From an uncultured Chryseobacterium sp. (GTDB lineage Bacteria; Bacteroidota; Bacteroidia; Flavobacteriales; Weeksellaceae): DNA of 45,891 nt. The stretch spans positions 1 through 45,891 of the forward strand of contig CAJYXJ010000058.1 in NCBI GenBank assembly GCA_913778085.1, written 5' to 3'. The notes beneath the pieces were generated by a model. That model made no database searches. It had not been told where the DNA came from and was given only the letters and a program-made list of their open reading frames with translations. Shown here one piece after another: positions 42,748 through 45,891 of this stretch; position 1 is the stretch's first letter, and each line of letters starts with the position of its first letter. Both the position numbers and the translations under genes were made by a program.

Positions 42748-44397
42748 ATGAAAGATATAATGAATATGAATGTAAAGAAGATTGCTTTTGGAGCAGCCGT
42801 GGTGTTTTTTACCAACTTCGCCTATTCGCAGACCGTACAGGACGGGATCAACAGCGTAGACAGCGATAAATATGCTCAGGCAAAAACTAATTTTACGAAC
42901 ATGATTGCTTCAGCACCTACTGCTGAAAATTATTTCTATTTAGGAAATACTTATTTGAAACAAGGCGAGCCGGATTTTGCAGCTGCTACGGATAATTTTA
43001 ACAAAGGTCTTGCGGCAGACAGCAAAAGCTATCTTAATAAATTGGGATTGGCTACGGTAAAGCTTGGAAAAGGAGATAAAAATGCAGTGGCTGAAATTCA
43101 GAAGATCGTATCTGATTCCAGAGAAAAAGACGCTGAAGTTTTATTCAGAGCTGCAGAAGCACTGACTTTATTTGAGAAAAATAACTCTCCGGATCTTGCT
43201 ATTCAGTTCCTCAATAAGGCTATTGAAAGAGCAGAGAAAAAAGGAGTTCCTGCTTATTACTACTATACTTTGGGTGATGCTTATCGCTTGAAGAGAATGC
43301 CGGGAGATGCAATGACGGCTTATGATAAAGCATTGCCTTTAGCAAAAAACAAAGCTTCTGTGTATACAAGAATTGGCACGCTTTGGATGGCTGCACAACA
43401 GTGGCAGCAGGCTAAAACAAGTATTGACAAAGCCATTGCGACAGATCCTAGCTATGCCCCTGCTTACAAAGCATTGGCGGCTTATGATATCAGATATCAG
43501 CAGAATGCCAAAGCAACTCAGGATCTGATCAATTATACAAAATATGCGGATGAGGATCCTTATACCCAACTGGAAATTGCCAAACTTTATTTTACCAATG
43601 AAGATTATGCAAACTCCAAGCAGGTACTCGATAAAATCTTTGATAAGATCAATGATCCGATTAAATTCAAATTGAGAGCTTATCAGTTATATGCTGACGG
43701 AAAATATACCGAAGCTAAACAGAATATCGATAATTTTGTTTCTCAGGCAGAAAAATCCCGGGTACAACCTGCGGATCAGGGGCTTCAGGGACTTATCGCA
43801 GCAGGCTTAGCCAAAACTGAGACAGATGCTGCCAAGAAAACAGCTTTAATGACGGAAGCGCAGCAGAAAGTGGCCATTGCAAAAGCAGCGAAGGATGAAA
43901 CATTGAAGTGGGATATGGAACTTGTGAAGATCGCTGGAGGAGGAGCTTCTCAAGCTGATGCAGATGCAGGTCCTACCAATCCTACCATTGAAGGATTAAA
44001 GCAAAAAGTTGCTGCTAATGCTCAGGATTCCGATTCTCTGTTCAAACTGGCAACTGCTTACCAGGATGCTAAAAACTGGAATGGAGCAATTCTTACATGG
44101 CAGAAGATGAACGCTCTTTTACCGGATTGGGCACCTGGATATTACAGCCTTGGATATTCTTACCAGCAGGCAGGAAATAACGATGCAGCCAAAATGGCTT
44201 ACGAAAAATTCATCAGTACCGTAAAACCGGCTGATCAGGAAGCAAACAAGCAGACTCTGGCTTATGCTTATTTCGCAGTAGCCTATATGAACAAAGATTC
44301 TGATCCTGCAAAAGCTAAAGAATATGTAGCAAAATCAATTCAGCTGGATCCTACATATCAGGATGCAGTAAAACTGAACGCAGAAATTAACAAGTAA
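42748..44397 (+). CDS. Exported tetratricopeptide-repeat protein
   Basis: This 549-residue protein starts at the ATG at 42748; 42766 is also possible, and a TTG-started longer frame is unlikely. It has a signal peptide (KKIAFGAAVVFFTNFAYSQ). The body is built of TPR repeats, for example ENYFYLGNTYLKQGEPDFAA, YYYTLGDAYRLKRMPGDAM, VYTRIGTLWMAAQQWQQAK, APAYKALAAYDIRYQQNA and APGYYSLGYSYQQAGNND. TPR arrays mediate protein contacts; the partner here may be the TonB/ExbD system, an inference from position only. It is ended by the hairpin at 44422-44454. Confidence 0.9.
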   Translation: MKDIMNMNVKKIAFGAAVVFFTNFAYSQTVQDGINSVDSDKYAQAKTNFTNMIASAPTAENYFYLGNTYLKQGEPDFAAATDNFNKGLAADSKSYLNKLGLATVKLGKGDKNAVAEIQKIVSDSREKDAEVLFRAAEALTLFEKNNSPDLAIQFLNKAIERAEKKGVPAYYYYTLGDAYRLKRMPGDAMTAYDKALPLAKNKASVYTRIGTLWMAAQQWQQAKTSIDKAIATDPSYAPAYKALAAYDIRYQQNAKATQDLINYTKYADEDPYTQLEIAKLYFTNEDYANSKQVLDKIFDKINDPIKFKLRAYQLYADGKYTEAKQNIDNFVSQAEKSRVQPADQGLQGLIAAGLAKTETDAAKKTALMTEAQQKVAIAKAAKDETLKWDMELVKIAGGGASQADADAGPTNPTIEGLKQKVAANAQDSDSLFKLATAYQDAKNWNGAILTWQKMNALLPDWAPGYYSLGYSYQQAGNNDAAKMAYEKFISTVKPADQEANKQTLAYAYFAVAYMNKDSDPAKAKEYVAKSIQLDPTYQDAVKLNAEINK

Positions 44398-44421
44398 TTT
44401 AAATTTTAAATTATAGATCAT

Positions 44422-44454
44422 AAACTTCCCATTCTTAGGTTTGGGAAGTTTTTA
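44422..44454 (+). terminator. Terminator of the TPR gene
   Basis: AAACTTCCCA (44422-44431) pairs with TGGGAAGTTT (44442-44451), then a T-rich end. The 3' arm overlaps the TTTG (-33) of the next promoter. Confidence 0.9.
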
Positions 44455-44472
44455 TTTTAAATCTTATCTTTG
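44440..44472 (+). promoter_or_regulatory. Promoter of bshB1, apparently leaderless
   Basis: TTTG (44440-44443), a 21-base spacer and TATCTTTG (44465-44472) form a full Bacteroidota promoter. The bshB1 ATG begins at 44478, only five bases after the -7 box, where transcription would be expected to start. Thus the mRNA may lack a leader. The -33 element lies within the terminator hairpin arm of the TPR gene. Confidence 0.7.
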
Positions 44473-44477
44473 AAATC

Positions 44478-45197
44478 ATGAAAACAGACATACTTGCTTT
44501 TGGGGCACATCCTGATGATGTTGAACTGGGATGTGGAGGAACAATTGCCAAAATGGTATCGGAAGGAAAAACCTGTGTGATCGTGGATCTCACCAGAGGA
44601 GAACTTGGTACCCGCGGGACTGAAGAAACCAGAAGGGAGGAAGCCGCAGATTCAGTTAAAATCCTGGGAGTGGCGGCGAGAGAAAATCTTGGAATGAAAG
44701 ACGGCTTTCTCGAAAATTCTGAAGAATACCAGATGCGGATTGTAAAAATGGTCCGCAAATACAGGCCGGAAATCGTCTTGGCCAATGCAATTGATGATAG
44801 GCATCCGGATCATGCAAAAGGAGCGAAATTAGTGTCGGATGCATGCTTTTTAGCCGGTCTAAGAAAAATCGAAACGGTTTTGGAAGGTGAAATTCAGGAA
44901 GTCTGGAGACCGAAGCATATTTTCCATTACATCCAGTGGAAAAATATCGAACCGGAATTCGTTATCGATATATCAGAACATCTGGATAAAAAAATCGCAG
45001 CCTGCATGGCCTTCAAAACCCAATTCTATGATCCAGCTTCCAAAGAACCCCAAACTCCGATTACTTCAAAAGACTTTTTTGAAAGCCTGACTTATCGCGC
45101 GCAGGATTTGGGAAGACTTTCGGGAGTGACTTACGCTGAGGGATTTACGTCTGAGAAGTTGATTGCGTTGAAAAATTTTGACGGAATTGTTTGGTAA
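44478..45197 (+). CDS. bshB1: Bacillithiol biosynthesis deacetylase BshB1
   Basis: This 239-residue zinc enzyme removes the acetyl group from GlcNAc-malate to give GlcN-malate, the second step of bacillithiol synthesis in the cytosol. It shows the LmbE/PIG-L fold with zinc and catalytic residues in AFGAHPDDVELGCGG and IDDRHPDHAKGAKL, plus RGELGTRGTEETRREEA and a C-terminal YAEGFTSEKLIAL typical of BshB1. The length agrees with the family. No bshA or bshC is beside it. It has its own promoter; its stop overlaps the -33 element of the tRNA-His promoter. Confidence 0.96.
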   Translation: MKTDILAFGAHPDDVELGCGGTIAKMVSEGKTCVIVDLTRGELGTRGTEETRREEAADSVKILGVAARENLGMKDGFLENSEEYQMRIVKMVRKYRPEIVLANAIDDRHPDHAKGAKLVSDACFLAGLRKIETVLEGEIQEVWRPKHIFHYIQWKNIEPEFVIDISEHLDKKIAACMAFKTQFYDPASKEPQTPITSKDFFESLTYRAQDLGRLSGVTYAEGFTSEKLIALKNFDGIVW

Positions 45198-45220
45198 TTA
45201 AAAAATCTTTCCTATATTTG
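45190..45220 (+). promoter_or_regulatory. Promoter of tRNA-His
   Basis: TTTG (45190-45193), a 19-base spacer and TATATTTG (45213-45220), ending 12 bases before the tRNA. The -33 part lies across the last codons of bshB1. Confidence 0.8.
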
Positions 45221-45232
45221 CACTCACAAAAC

Positions 45233-45307
<75 letters not shown>

Positions 45308-45313
45308 CAAATT

Positions 45314-45344
45314 AAAGTACACTTTTCAAAAGTGTACTTTTTTT
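45314..45344 (+). terminator. Terminator of tRNA-His
   Basis: AAAGTACACT and AGTGTACTTT form a stem with a loop of opened T/A pairs, followed by a T-run. The stretch after it (45345-45462) is probably the terminal part of the insertion sequence. Confidence 0.9.
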
Positions 45345-45891
45345 ATTGACAGACCTGACAAAGGTATCGGTTGAATGGCAAGCCCCAATCTTCATTACCC
45401 GTCAAATTTTATTCTTATTTTATTTTTGGAGCTTTTTCGGATCAAGCACAAAAGTTGGGGGACTATGCAAAAAGTTTGGTCAATCTGAAAAGAAAGAAGG
45501 CTCTGTCTTTGACTCCCCGGAGCTGCATCCTGAAGTTTTTGATTTTGGCATTGAAGGATTCGGCAGCTGCATTGGTGCTTCTCTGGTCAAAATAGTTTAA
45601 AATATCCCTGTAATGATTCTTTATTGTTTTTCTTAAAGTGGAAAAAGATTCAAAGCCTGATTCCTCAACCTCATTGAACCAGCGCGCCAGCTTGGTCATG
45701 GCTAAAGATTTTGGAATGTTCCGGTTATAGATCTTCCTAAGCCCATCGGCCAGTTGATAGGCTTTTTCCAGGTCCGGATATTGTGAAAAAAGGATACAGG
45801 CCCTTTGGCTTTGGGAGAGGGTCCATTTTTCACGGCTTTTATAAAGCAGATACCTGCTTCTTGCCAAAAGCTGTTTGCGGGAATCTCCGTT
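45345..45891 (-). mobile_element. ISL3-type insertion sequence, cut by window edge
   Basis: The right end of the window holds the 3' part of a transposase gene (45463-45891) and its downstream end. The terminal inverted repeat and target duplication cannot be defined because only one end is present. The left limit given is simply the end of the tRNA-His terminator. Confidence 0.6.
45463..45891 (-). CDS. ISL3-family transposase, partial (5' end outside window)
   Basis: This open frame runs off the right edge, with the part seen encoding about 142 residues. The C-terminus is the end of a DDE_Tnp_ISL3 domain: STNAAAESFNAKIKNFRMQL, then RGVKDRAFFLFRLTKLF, including the Glu in AAAESFNAKIK that would be the last acidic residue of the DDE triad. 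Upstream residues (LLARSRYLLYKSREKWT) continue unbroken to the edge, so the TTG start at 45867 is only an artefact of the frame. The element lies just after tRNA-His. Confidence 0.85.
   Translation of the reverse strand, partial: NGDSRKQLLARSRYLLYKSREKWTLSQSQRACILFSQYPDLEKAYQLADGLRKIYNRNIPKSLAMTKLARWFNEVEESGFESFSTLRKTIKNHYRDILNYFDQRSTNAAAESFNAKIKNFRMQLRGVKDRAFFLFRLTKLFA

Noticed and set aside
45346-45600. Plus-strand frames across the IS end
   Set aside because: They are antisense to the transposase and lack features of real proteins.

Overview
The window looks like chromosomal DNA of a Flavobacteriia member, most likely Chryseobacterium or a close Weeksellaceae relative. This rests on the AT-rich sequence, on promoters of the Bacteroidota type (TTTG about 19-21 bases before TAnnTTTG), on the TonB/ExbB/ExbD/ExbD arrangement, and on the types of BshB1, KDO transferase, WG-repeat and OmpA-lipoprotein genes present. 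The assignment is an inference from sequence features; no database search was made.

Region 1 (1-8960, minus strand) is a cell-surface polysaccharide block. Seven sugar-transfer genes (a DUF6492-like protein, three clear GT4 enzymes, two divergent GT-B-like proteins and a GT9 heptosyltransferase-like enzyme) lie almost end to end behind ornithine aminotransferase rocD, whose stop overlaps the start of the GT9 gene. The two genes at the left edge are visibly AT-richer than the rest.

Region 2 (9241-11944, plus) holds two overlapping genes for exported proteins. One is unrecognised and the other is a WG-repeat protein.

Region 3 (11985-16002, minus) is the housekeeping set pdxA, DUF177/yceD, rpmF, accB, accC. 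Divergent from pdxA are ribE, an NtrY-like sensor kinase and a TrmN6-type methyltransferase. They are followed by ftsE, rpmH (only 52 codons), an NrnA-like DHH phosphoesterase, a patatin, an alpha/beta hydrolase, a lipoprotein, an orphan exbD, dsbD and tilS.

Region 4 (27745-34637) contains an OmpA-like lipoprotein, then a 395-base gene-free stretch with a candidate structured RNA, then an O-methyltransferase, an NlpC/P60 hydrolase, a DUF1648 protein and KDO transferase waaA. On the minus strand come an unknown helical protein, a GT2 enzyme and an acyltransferase. This is a second, smaller envelope-glycan cluster.

Region 5 (34820-45891) has a lipocalin-like lipoprotein, leuS, the exbB-exbD-exbD-tonB operon, a small membrane protein, a PstS-like lipoprotein, an exported TPR protein, bshB1 (bacillithiol synthesis) and tRNA-His. 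The window ends inside an ISL3-type transposase gene on the minus strand.

No CRISPR array, prophage, rRNA or recognisable defence island was seen. The most interesting items are the candidate structured RNA at 28601-28826, two promoters whose -7 box sits 4-5 bases before an ATG (apparently leaderless bshB1 and the 41595 gene), and the orphan ExbD that closely matches the one in the TonB operon.
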